Source: Chalara sp. BL73
Lineage: Eukaryota; Ascomycota; Leotiomycetes; Helotiales
Reading direction: 5' to 3'
NCBI GenBank assembly: GCA_918026815.1
Contig: CAKJVC010000191.1
Span: 1 to 64,000 of the forward strand
DNA: 64,000 nucleotides
The position numbers and the translations under genes were made by a program. Positions 21,183 through 31,164 of the stretch are shown piece by piece; the first letter of the stretch is position 1; each line of letters opens with the position of its first letter. The notes below the pieces were generated by a model that was given only the letters and a program-made list of their open reading frames with translations, had not been told where the DNA came from and made no database searches.

Positions 21183-22760
21183 TATTATTCACGGAGATCC
21201 AAAGCTTTTGGTTGTCAGTTTCAAGTAATGCCTGCCAACTCGAGTTGGAGCATTGTTTACTCCCATCTTCCGGCCTGAGTCGTCGCTACTTAAGCCTGAA
21301 GTACCGCATGGCGGGAAACAGGTCATATTTAAGATCTTAGACAACGCTACTACCTAAAATAAAAACAAGAAAATCAATGGTTATTTAAGGCTGGAAGAAA
21401 TCTTCTTAAATATATATCCTAGAAACTATTCCGACGTCAAGAAACGGCTAAGTAAAAAAATTTGCTGCACAGCGAGGCCGCCATTCATCAGCGCTTCTGA
21501 AATCTTAGCTATCCGGCCGGTCAACTTGACTAAATAGCGCACACACCTTGATTCGATTTAAAGGACAACGAAGTGAGCCAAATCACCCTTGGCGTGGTAC
21601 TGAAAACCGAAATATGCGGCTCCTCCCGGGCGCTCTGGCTTGACATGTTGAATTGCGCAGTGCTCTGATTACGTCATATCAAGCCTCAACGCTCTAAGCT
21701 ATGCGTAACAGCGGGTATTGCCCGATGCAATACCATGTCGTTGGTTGACTCGGTATGCGAGGAGAAAACTGCGGTCACGCACGAAGCATGGCAGCTACCG
21801 GCAGTCAGCGAAGAGTAAGTATTTGAGTACACAAGAAAACTTTTACATATTTCTTGAAAACCCCGTGTAAGATCATATAGAACGGAGCTCCGTGTAGTAG
21901 ATGTCGCTGAAGCACCCTAAAGATAAAAAGAAATCCCCGTCCACCTATGACTTCGAGAAGTCCCATCACGTGAATTATAAGCCAGGGCCTAGCCCATTTG
22001 TGGCCACCACTGAATTTACCAGGCCACAGGCCATGGGCTACCGTATCCCAGACCAAATAACTTGCGGTCGGGGATTAATATAGTGCAATATGCGGGCCGA
22101 TAGAGACATGTGGAGCAATACCAGAAAGCGCTATCATTTTTCTTATCGTGCTGCAGGTATTCTTTGTGCGTGCAACCCAAACGGATCTAAATTTGCTTTT
22201 CCAAAGTCTTCTTTGGGCCCAGTGTACAGAAATAACACTGGCCAATATCGGGCAGGCAACTTGGTTGTATTATGATACCACGTTTCATGTAGTGGGCCAT
22301 CTTGCATCGTTCTGGCTCCGCTTGTTGCGGCCCAACTGGAACGCGAAGAACGTATGCGACATTATAATCTGATGATCTGTCGTAAGAGCTAAGAATTGAA
22401 GCACTTTACTTCACATAAATACAAACCCAACATCCCATAACATCCACTAAGCAATAGGACGTTTCTACGAACAGGAATGCCTCACTGCTCAAGTACTGTT
22501 CAAAAGCACGACCGGCATTCACTGGAGATCAAAACACTACTACTGTACGCCTTTATCTCATATCTGTTCTTCCGATTCCTGTCAATATCCGTTTCCATTG
22601 CCAACCAGTTGCCCGCTAAGCGCTCCTTTCCTATGTACGCCTTACCCATTATTCGTGAGAATGTCGAATCTAATATATTAAACAGGAGGATCCCTGACTA
22701 ATATCAGGGCAAATATCCATAACAGCGAGCAAAGCTTAATGGGTTGAGAATTCTCAAGCT
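21183..22760. other. Intergenic, no supported gene
   Basis: Scattered frames of 60-83 codons on both strands have no motif or codon pattern I could trust. Confidence 0.45.
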
Positions 22761-23697
22761 TCAAGCTATCCTCGGCCGTTTCCGTTGATTGCCGTCCCGA
22801 TCAGCTGGAAGCGGCGCTGGGTACTGCGCTGTAGTTGACATTGGCTGCAGGCGCTTCCTTCTGATATAGGACTCGGCTGCTTCCAAGTTCATCTGACTCG
22901 TCGCTTTAAATATCAACGCGTCTTCCTGTGAAAAGCCATGCAGCACTTGGGGCTGTTAGAAGCATTCCTGAACGGAAAGATGCAGCTTACGTAGACTAGG
23001 TGGCAGAGAATCCGAAATCGTTTCCTCCTCGCCTTCTTCTTCTTCTTCGGCAATCTCTTCCTTATCGCGTTTCCCGCAATCCTCCGCCAAAGCCAAATCA
23101 CAGTCTGGCAAATGCTCAGGGCTCACAATTTCGCACCTAGTATATGACCTTTTGTGGGGATTGGTGGTATGGGCCCAGGTGAGAACTATTCTTTGATTCT
23201 GTGCGCTTATTTGGTTCCTGCCCACGGCCTCCTCGGATATATAACTCGTTCTCCCTTTGCAGTACTTCGCGGTGAGAACACCAAAATTTTCAAATTTAGG
23301 GCGATAGAAGCTGATGGCGAGAGGTTCCTGATGAGTACTTCAGTCAGCGAGAAATCTAAATGGCTCCAAAGGGACATACGTCTGAAGCAAGTGTGAGAGT
23401 TGAAACATCGCTTCGATCCTCTCCATCCGAACCCGCCTCGGATGTGATCGATCGCGAACTGTCAGTCAGTGGAGGTGAAAGCAGCTGTCCGTCAAGATTC
23501 GCCAAAAGGCGGAGGTGGCAGTCAAAGATATCCCTGATTGAAGATTGGAGCAACTCTTCTGAAAGAAGGTGCTTGAGATAATCCTCAATGGCATCTGCAG
23601 ACTCAAACCGTTTGCCCTGGGTGATTGCGTTGGCCAGGGCATACTCGACTATTTTTCGTTGGTCTTCAGTCATACATTTTGCTTGCGGAGGAACCAT
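22761..23697 (-). CDS. Acidic protein with UBA-like C-terminus, unknown
   Basis: Exon 1 runs from the ATG at 23697 to a donor near 23378 ('MVPPQAKCMTEDQRKIVEYA' ... 'LTLASD'). A second exon, whose acceptor I could not fix, ends with 'EIVSPEHLPDCDLALAED', a run of glutamates and 'LPPSLRKLHLSVQECF', then TAA at 22956-22958. The same frame continues after this stop with 'VLHGFSQEDALIFKATSQMN', 'LEAAESYIRRKR' and a basic tail ending at 22761. That continuation has the pattern of a UBA helix bundle. Either the real stop is at 22956, or the TAA is a CAA-to-TAA nonsense mutation inside a longer protein. No function can be assigned. Confidence 0.4.
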
Positions 23698-24707
23698 GAG
23701 CGAGATAGATCAGCATCTGTCGCATTTCAACAAGATGCGGCGATAGGCTCTTCAGGTCCCCCTGGCAGACTTGAGTGATGTCGCCGTAGGGTCCAGAAAA
23801 CTGACCTCGCTCAATAATGGCTATCGCGTTGTTGCCTGTTCGAAATAGAAAGTCGAGAAGTGGTGGGCTTCACTGATGGTGACAAAAGGTAATTGCAGGA
23901 AGAATCACAGTTGTGATGGGGGACGGATTTTAGGGTTGGAGCAAAGAATTGCAATTGTTTAGAAGTGTCGAGGGAGAGTGTTGTGGATGTAAATAGTATT
24001 CGGGCAAGAGCCGTTAAGTAATAAGGTGGGGATAGATGATGGTGGGAGGACGCGGGGGGGGGGGGGGGGAAAGCAGGTGGGGGGAGTAAGGTGGAACGGG
24101 GAACGGGGTAACCGGGGAAAGGACGATACTATCATGCTGCGCTGTATCGTGGAAGGCGGTTAGGCTTAGCTTGAGATCATGGTTTGGTCATGGGCATGGT
24201 TGAGGCTCAATTAGTGCCCCCGCTATTTAATTACACCCCCCTACAGCGTACAGAGCCGTCCGTTTCCCTGTAACCTGTCTTGTGCTCACTTACTTTAAAA
24301 GCTAATAGGGGTGGATTTACAGAAAGATACTTGATTTTATCAATGCTCACGGTCCAAGCCTCGAGCCGACCACAATTCAAACCGACCTACACCCCAATCA
24401 GCCCATGTGGCTCACGCTTCATAATCTTAAACCCTACCACTGTGTAGAAGCATAAGCTGTGGGGAAGATGAACCCTAGGGAAACACCCCTGACACTCATC
24501 CACGTATTGGGTATCCATTCCCATTTACACATTACAGCAATCACCATAAAAAACAATCCTTCAATTCGAAACAATTTTGCCCTGGCCTACCTAAATCATA
24601 CATAAACAAGTACGGAAGATTCTGAGAAACACAATCAGTCCCTATCAATAACGTCGCAACCACACGGCCGCCGTTTCCCACCCGCTATCAATCACTGCCT
24701 TCCCAAC
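23698..24707. other. Intergenic, purine/G-rich middle part
   Basis: No gene is seen. The region around 24025-24120 is strongly G-rich on the plus strand and includes a 16-G run. Confidence 0.5.
24054..24069 (+). repeat. Run of 16 G
   Basis: Sixteen consecutive G are followed by several further G4 blocks up to about 24118. Intramolecular G-quadruplexes could form. The length may be a sequencing estimate. Confidence 0.8.
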
Positions 24708-25614
24708 TCAACCCTTCTTGGAGTGAGAGCTCCCGGAAGAGGATCCGATCTGGTTCTGGTTCTGGTTCTGGTTCTGCGTCTGCTTTTGCTTTTGCTGCCG
24801 CAATTGGTGCTTCGCCTGTTTCTTTCTTAACTCAGCCGATTGAGCGTCCGCGCGTGCCCTGTCAGCCTCTATCTGCAATTGCTCATCTTTCTGCGCAACT
24901 AAGGATCAGTACTAGTCGATTTACGTCACTTGAACCTCACCAACTTGCCTTTATCCGCTTCTGCACGTTCAGCAATGCTGGTGTCGGTAGCACTGAATCA
25001 TTGAATACGTCTGGGTGATCTCTGAGAAATCGCGTTCCAACAAGAAGATCGATCGGTGCTTCAGTAGGCGCAACATAGAACCAATCAGAGCCTTTGGTGC
25101 AGTTCTTTCCAATCCATGTGATTTGGGTCCACAGGTCAGAAATAAAGCTGCCTTTTAAAGTTGCATGCTCAATTGAAGGCGTTGGATGGAGATCTAAGTT
25201 GCAAAGCCTAGCCACATCTGGGGAAATGAAGTTTGATTGACATGCAGAGTCTTCGATTACAGTTACCTCAATCACCTGACCAGTGGCCAGATCAAGGATT
25301 TGTGCAGACTTGTATCGAATATTACCTGAATTCTGACTCTTCTGAGAATATGAATTAGAATCAATTATAAACGGCCATTCCATTGCCTATCTGAGCTTCG
25401 GCCTTACCAAGGTTTCGTGTTGGTTTGATGACTCTGCTCCGCAAGCTTTCATATTTCTCTCCTGTTCGCCCCATTCTTCCTGATCAATATCTCTGGCTAC
25501 CCCGAAAAAATCAGCTAGAAGCCCTGCCTTCTCTGTTCGCAGCTTCCGCTCCCTGAACTCCCTGATCTGTTCCGGCGTATATTCTACCTTGGGGTTTCTT
25601 CCATCGCCAGACAT
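24708..25614 (-). CDS. Retropepsin-like fold protein with Q/N-rich tail, interrupted by a TAG
   Basis: From the ATG at 25614 the frame reads a charged helical N-terminus ('YTPEQIREFRERKLRTEKA') to a TAG at 25387-25389. Two codons later it resumes in the same frame with an ATG at 25383. The second part contains an aspartic-protease-like fold: 'VTVIEDSACQSNFISPDVAR', with DSA in place of DTG/DSG, and 'APIDLLVGTRFLRDHP', the usual second flap. An intron near 24938-24900 leads to a C-terminal coil with 'RADAQSAELRKKQAKHQLRQ', a short Gln-Asn repeat and a Ser/Lys tail ending at 24708. Loose relatives are common in fungi as single-copy genes, so this is not clearly a transposon. The active-site Gly-to-Ala change may abolish protease activity. 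Confidence 0.5.
24752..24775 (+). repeat. Four tandem ggttct hexamers
   Basis: Four perfect hexamers encode the Gln-Asn repeat of the retropepsin-like protein on the minus strand. Such a repeat can change length by slippage. Confidence 0.85.
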
Positions 25615-26210
25615 GTTTGAGAGCCCAGATGACCTCTGCCTGTCAGTTTGTCGGATATGTGAAGTCGGAACGAATGGTCGAGCTACAACCGTGATGCTGT
25701 TTGTACGGGCTAGGATTGAGATATGAGCATCCAATACATATGTGTTCTTCGCGCAAGAGGAATTTCAACGGACCAGCTTGGGTTTGGCTCCTCCCATACT
25801 TATAAATTGAATCCTGGTTATAGGACATGATGAGCTAATATCTGTCAGGGACCGGCGACAGCGACTCGCATGACCTGTTTCCCGGGACCTGTACCATATA
25901 CTCCTGAGTCGAGACCTAAGATAGGATTTTAAGGAGGGTGCCACATTGCATACACTGGCGCCACGTTGATTTTTATTTCCGGAGAGGAAGGCTGTGTTGA
26001 GCATCAGTCTGCCTTCAAAAACGCATCGGAATAAACCTTGGGTACGCAGTGGTTGGATCAGCCAGCCTTGCATGGTCCCACATGCAGGTATAATGCAAGC
26101 TCGCCTCATTTCACACACCGAACACAAAATACGGGATATTAATGAGAAATTTCCCCAAATCCCTGTTGTCTACCTAACTTCGATTTTTATCACATCCTTG
26201 TATTGCTAAG
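25615..26210. other. Divergent promoter region
   Basis: Lies between the retropepsin-like gene (minus) and the DUF6594 gene (plus). No gene is supported. A 120-codon minus-strand frame at 25765-26127 has no recognisable motif. Confidence 0.4.
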
Positions 26211-27230
26211 ATGGAAGGATACGCTAAAGTGGCGCAACTAATGTCAAGTCAAGGGGAATTTGCTATCTTGCGACGTTTTCGACATCTGAATATGCAAAAG
26301 CTTCTCTATCTACAGGCGGAAGTAATTCATCTTGAAGCCAACGTAAATCAGTTAGCCCAAAGAGATGCAATCAATGAAGAGAGGCAATTTCACGCAAAAG
26401 ATTGGTGGTCATTGAGCCAAGGAAGTGAAGGGGAATTAGAGCAGTGGGAAAAGTTTGTCGAACTTAGCGAAAAATTGGAAGAATACAGTGCGTGTATTCG
26501 TACTGTTTTGTTTACTTTGGTTTCGGAATTGACATACATCTTCAATAGATGATGCTCTGCTGAAACAAGCTTCTCTTGCCAGGCTTGAGAAGCCAAGACC
26601 ATACGACCTGGAGTTCTTGAGAAGCTGGTTCCAAAGACCAGGAATGGGATCATTCCCTCTTCTGGGAATGGACAGAGACGCGTGGAATATGAAGACAGAA
26701 GACGACCTGGTAGCAATTAAGCCTCGCGCCGCTCCGGACGCGTTTTCCCGATGGTTTACAGAACATCTTGTTCCAAAATACCATCACATCTTGGGAAAGA
26801 AGTTTCAGGTATCTAGCCACTACCTCAAAAATACCACACTATATTAAGCAATGACCCAGGAATCCCTCCCTAAAGATTTAGGTGCTGATATCTATCACTA
26901 CAAAGAGTCGAGTCTCGAATCAGTTCTCGGTGTCTTCGTCACAGTTGTAGCTTCCCTGCTTCCAATATGCTCAGTAATAGCCCTGTATATTATACAATCA
27001 GATGGAGTTCGAATCGGAATGATAGCTATCTTCTCCGCATGCTTTTCGTCTGCTCTAACGATAATGACTAGCGCAAGGAGAATTGAAGTCTTTGCAGCAA
27101 CGGCAGCGTTAGTATCATAACATCCCGTACTAGTTAAGATTAACTCTCTAATCCTATTTATTTCACTAGCTTCGCTGCTGTCAATGTTGTGTTTCTGACT
27201 AATACCCCTTCTTGTCCGTCAATAGGATGA
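26211..27230 (+). CDS. DUF6594-like membrane protein
   Basis: Four exons (26211-26487, 26549-26808, 26860-27107, 27170-27230) close exactly in phase to give 281 residues. The N-terminus carries the hallmark order of the DUF6594 family: 'EFAILRRFRHLNMQKLLYLQ', 'EVIHLEANVNQL', a Lys-Asp-Trp stretch and a helical 'ELSEKLEEY'. The middle has 'LRSWFQRPGMGSFPLLGMDR'. The C-terminus holds two or three membrane segments around 'VVASLLPICSVIALYIIQS', 'MIAIFSACFSSALTIMTSAR' and 'FAAVNVVFL'. The family is expanded in Pezizomycotina, often beside allorecognition genes, and has no proven function. Confidence 0.85.
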
Positions 27231-28539
27231 CTGGGCTTTGTGAAGATTGGGAGGTTATATTCAGCCTTCGAGTTTCAGCGTAGCAATCGCGAGCCGTGGG
27301 TTCAGTTAACAGCGCATCTTTCTGCGATACGAGGACACTCGCTATGGGAAGTTTAATACAACCAACAGATTTAGTTGATTTCATGTCATCAGTCCTACAA
27401 CTGAACACCGTACGGAAGCATGAATACAAAGTCGTTAAAATGTATGCGAAATTCAAGCTAGACAAGAAATACGATGCTCGTGGTTCAGTCTCTGTCAAGC
27501 GTGACCACTCCCACAAAATTTTGCGATGTCGTTTTAAAGCTTAAAATATTTCACTATACGAATCGTAAATCAAAATCCCGATAGCCTGGCTTGATCGCGT
27601 ACTTAATCAGCGATCAAGGACTGCCATCTTCGCATTAAGTGCTTGTGTTAATAAAAGCATCGATGAATAACAAAGAGGGTCACGCAAAGTAGACAGTTGA
27701 AAGATGTACAAACTCCAGCCTTACAACAGATGACTGAGCGTCATTCATTTTTAAGATGGCAGGTGAGGAGGGAGGGGAGAAGGTTCCTCCACATGAGGCG
27801 CTTCCAAAGCGCAAGTCTCTATATACTATGTAAAGAAACGGCAACTAATATTGCAAACACAAATGTATGAGGTATGCTCTGCATCCAGGCCTTGAGCTAC
27901 ACATATAATGAAACTAAAACGGAATAGGAAAACAAGAAATTGAATTCATCAACTCAGAGATAAGACGTTTCTGTTAGGTCGCCATGAGGAGGCTCCAGAG
28001 CAAAAGTTGTAAGGCCTCAAGTAGGTCACAGGGATCGATTTGGGGGCTCAGATGCAGTGAAACAGCTCGGTATTGGGTATGTAGCTATGGGCTGCAAATC
28101 GATTGAGGAAAGCAAAAGAGAAGAAGGCAAATCTAGCTCAGTATGTGGGTTGACGTGTGAGTGCCTGAGGCTCCCAAAAGAGGTGAGTCTTGGTATATAA
28201 AGTAGTCGCAGTATTAAGGAGAGTTACAGTATACAGTACAAAGCATCCAACAAACCTTAGTAGAATAATCCGATTTAATTTCCTTTGAGGATTTACAGAC
28301 TCAAAGCAAGTTCTTTTTAAGAGCTAGCGCTTGAGTTTCGCCATTCTTTGTTTGCTGAGCTAAGATCACCATAGAATCGTTGTGTCACGCCCATTCTGGA
28401 AACTCTAGTTAAGTTTCAGTTTACCCTTTGTTGTATGTTGTGTATTTCCCGATGAGCAACTTAAAAGCAGATCAAGAGAGCGCTATTCCTCCACTTCAAA
28501 TTTTTCCTCCACTATACAAAAGAAGCAATATCGCCGAAC
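27231..28539. other. Intergenic, no supported gene
   Basis: AT-rich sequence with short frames only. It includes the upstream region of the 2EXR gene. Confidence 0.45.
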
Positions 28540-29418
28540 ATGGAAGGTTTACCAGTGACAGTCAAGGATCCCGATATCGATCTCAGTGTTGAAGAGAAGC
28601 CAACACCTGAAGACCACACGGCACAGACGTCACCAAAGACTCCAACCCCAACCTTGGAGACCTTTCACATCTTCAGCAACCTACCGCAGGAAATCCAAGA
28701 CCAGATCTGGTCTTGTGCTTTAGAGCAAGAAGGAGAGATTCGCATAGTCATCCTAGAGGACGAAACCCGCCGCGTTCGGCCCACAGCCCAACTCGCATCA
28801 CCATATCTTGCTACAAGCCGTGGTTCTCGCGCCATCGCACTTAAGCAGTACCCGAAAAGGCTATTTGTGTGGCATAGCCTAGGCTCAATCCCGAGGAAGA
28901 TGGGGTCCGTATATCTCAACCTCGAGCGGGACACCTACATCCTAGGCCTGAAGCCGCTGCTGTTATCTGAACACATATTTTTGACCGATAAGTTTGATGA
29001 TGCGGAATATGCGGAAGAGATCGAACAGCAGCTAAACTGCTTCGGCATCGTCTTCCATACGTGGGAGCTCACGAAGGGGGAGTGCGCCAGGATCACCAAC
29101 ATCTGGGAATGCCATTGGGACTATTTGGACTTCGTTCCTCATTGCTGCTTGGCCCGCCCATTTAATGGCATAGGGAACAGTTGCGGCGACCCTAAGCCTA
29201 AGTTCAACCGCATGCTGTTTTCGAAGGTGAGCGAGAGCGAATGTCATCTCCTAATGTTATCCAACTCTGCAGGAAACGACAAGCTCGCAGTTGATCTTAG
29301 CATGTTGGATGGGGAGAAATTTTGGGGAGCCTGGAAAGGTCGTCTCATCCCATATGACTTTCGATCGGAGGAACACTTGCACGGATCAGTGCTTGGGGGT
29401 GAGGAGAATGAGGACTAA
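28540..29418 (+). CDS. 2EXR-domain protein
   Basis: A single exon of 292 residues. A disordered, Pro/Thr-rich N-terminus of about 40 residues is followed by the 2EXR signature 'TFHIFSNLPQEIQDQIWSCA', which resembles an F-box helix, and the second conserved part around 'YLATSRGSRAIALKQYPKRL' with 'VYLNLERDTYIL'. This large fungal family has no established biochemical role. An adaptor function like that of F-box proteins is only a guess from the helix pattern. The C-terminus is less conserved, and no intron is evident. Confidence 0.8.
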   Translation: MEGLPVTVKDPDIDLSVEEKPTPEDHTAQTSPKTPTPTLETFHIFSNLPQEIQDQIWSCALEQEGEIRIVILEDETRRVRPTAQLASPYLATSRGSRAIALKQYPKRLFVWHSLGSIPRKMGSVYLNLERDTYILGLKPLLLSEHIFLTDKFDDAEYAEEIEQQLNCFGIVFHTWELTKGECARITNIWECHWDYLDFVPHCCLARPFNGIGNSCGDPKPKFNRMLFSKVSESECHLLMLSNSAGNDKLAVDLSMLDGEKFWGAWKGRLIPYDFRSEEHLHGSVLGGEENED

Positions 29419-30056
29419 GTCCAGCAGGAATATCAAGCATCTAGCTGGTTTGCCCGGCAGTGCAGCTCGGAATAATGGCGGACCGGGCGATGAATTCAGA
29501 AATTGCTTGGTTAATTGAACACTGGAATGAGAGTTTTGAATCCTCAAGCTCCAGATTCTAGCACCCTTGCAGCCAATTCGATAGCAATCTTATCACTAGT
29601 TCACCAACTCAGCACGGCATGTTTCTCCTTAAGCAGCCTCTGGCTATCATGAATTTCAATGAGCGAGACTTCTCATTATATGTCATGCATATTCCGTACC
29701 ACAGTATGGTCGACATGGTACGGCTTCAGCGCGATGTCTAAAATATGTATCCTGATCCAGACATCATCTCAATCAATTAGATTGCCCACTTGCATATGCC
29801 GGCAGCACTAGCTTAGGCACCAGGCGTTTCTATTTAAACGTACTACAGCACTCAAAAATAAATAGCAACTCAGGACAACTCGTATTGGAATAAAGTTTAC
29901 ATCCTGAAAGCACTAGGTTAAGGAATATTGAAGGCTGTGGGCTTGTCACAAACGGTGATGCAGGATCCCTACAAGACAGAGATAGTAGCCCGAGAAAGCG
30001 GACAATAGGCTAAAAGTTTTGAAAGAGCGTTTTTGAAATCTCAATATACCAAATCC
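29419..30056. other. Intergenic, no gene seen
   Basis: No open frame or motif of interest on either strand. Confidence 0.5.
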
Positions 30057-30422
30057 TCAAGTACCATACCTATCCCACATATCACACCCCAAACCCCCTT
30101 CAACTCTTCGAAGGAGCCACCTCACGTCCCACGCCATCCATCTCGAAAACCCTCCTAACCTGTATCTCATCAGCCCTCCCTTTTCTCCCAGGCCAGAAAA
30201 GGCACTAACCTCGGGCAAGCTCGGCGGCGCCCCCCTCTCAACAGCATGCAGCTCCAAAATCGGAGCGCTAGACGGCGGCCTGCTCGAAGACCGCGCCTGA
30301 AGCCCCGGCGTCCCCGCAGACGCGGCGCCGGCCCTTCCCCTCCTCTTCGCGCTCAGCACCCGATGCCTCCAGAAGAGGAGGAGGATAAGGCCGAGGATGA
30401 GGATTGCGAGACCGGCTATCAA
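30057..30422 (-). CDS. Small single-pass membrane protein, partial model
   Basis: The minus-strand frame contains one strong membrane segment, 'GLAILILGLILLLFWRH', followed by a basic, Ser/Ala/Pro-rich cytosolic-type tail. A plausible acceptor ('ccaacgcag') lies just upstream of the membrane segment and a donor ('gtaggc') about 80 nt further, so the N-terminus is likely on an earlier exon that I could not define. The region is GC-rich compared with its surroundings, as expected for coding sequence. No family recognised. Confidence 0.3.
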   Translation of the reverse strand: MIAGLAILILGLILLLFWRHRVLSAKRRGRAGAASAGTPGLQARSSSRPPSSAPILELHAVERGAPPSLPEVSAFSGLGEKGGLMRYRLGGFSRWMAWDVRWLLRRVEGGLGCDMWDRYGT

Positions 30423-31164
30423 GCCTGCGTTGGCGCGGGAGAGGCGGCTGGGACGATTAGCGTTTGCGCGGGAAACGAAGGGGGGGCGGAGGGAAGCGAT
30501 GCCTACCTTCTGACGGGCATTGGAATAAGGCAGGCTCTGGGAAGCGAGGGCAGAGCTATATCAACATCACATCGGCTACGTATGGGTGAGGCATGCGCAG
30601 GAATGGCCGGGGATGCGTATAGCTGAAAGGGTCAAGGTTGAGTCGAATCGCCCTTTAATCGTGATTTCAGTCCTAGCAGCTGTGGGGCCAAGGACGATTT
30701 TGCTTTGCGTGACCTTGAACAGAGCAGATACCTATCACCTACTCGAATCGGGTGCTACTACTCGTATTGTGCTACAGTGGATGCGATCAGCCGACGATGG
30801 CATGTTGGCTGTTGAGCATCTGACGCGCCAAAAATGGTCCGGCATACTTCAAAGCAGCAGTTGGACACAAAAGAAAAATACTTGAAATGCCAATGATTGT
30901 CCGAATCTCTACTTACAAGTACGCTTTGACAAGATTAATGTGTGGTGAAGGCACGCGCTACACGCAAAAACAAAACACATCATCTCATTGGACTACCTAT
31001 CTTTTCCCATCCATGCCTATCCCAAAGCCACAAAGATTCAAGAATGATGACCATAGAGGCATGAAAGTCATAAATGCTGCCTCCCCATTGAAAATCAACC
31101 GCTAATAGTAGTTACAGACTGTCATTATTCCTCTCTCTTCATCATTCATCCATTTGTCCCAGAC
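30423..31164. other. Intergenic with possible upstream exon
   Basis: It may contain the first exon of the small membrane protein near 30520-30600. The rest looks non-coding and includes the 3' flank of the Ish1-repeat gene. Confidence 0.35.

Noticed and set aside
24937..25383. Retrotransposon gag-pol remnant
   Set aside because: Only a protease-like fold is present; no reverse transcriptase, integrase, RNase H or LTR could be seen nearby.
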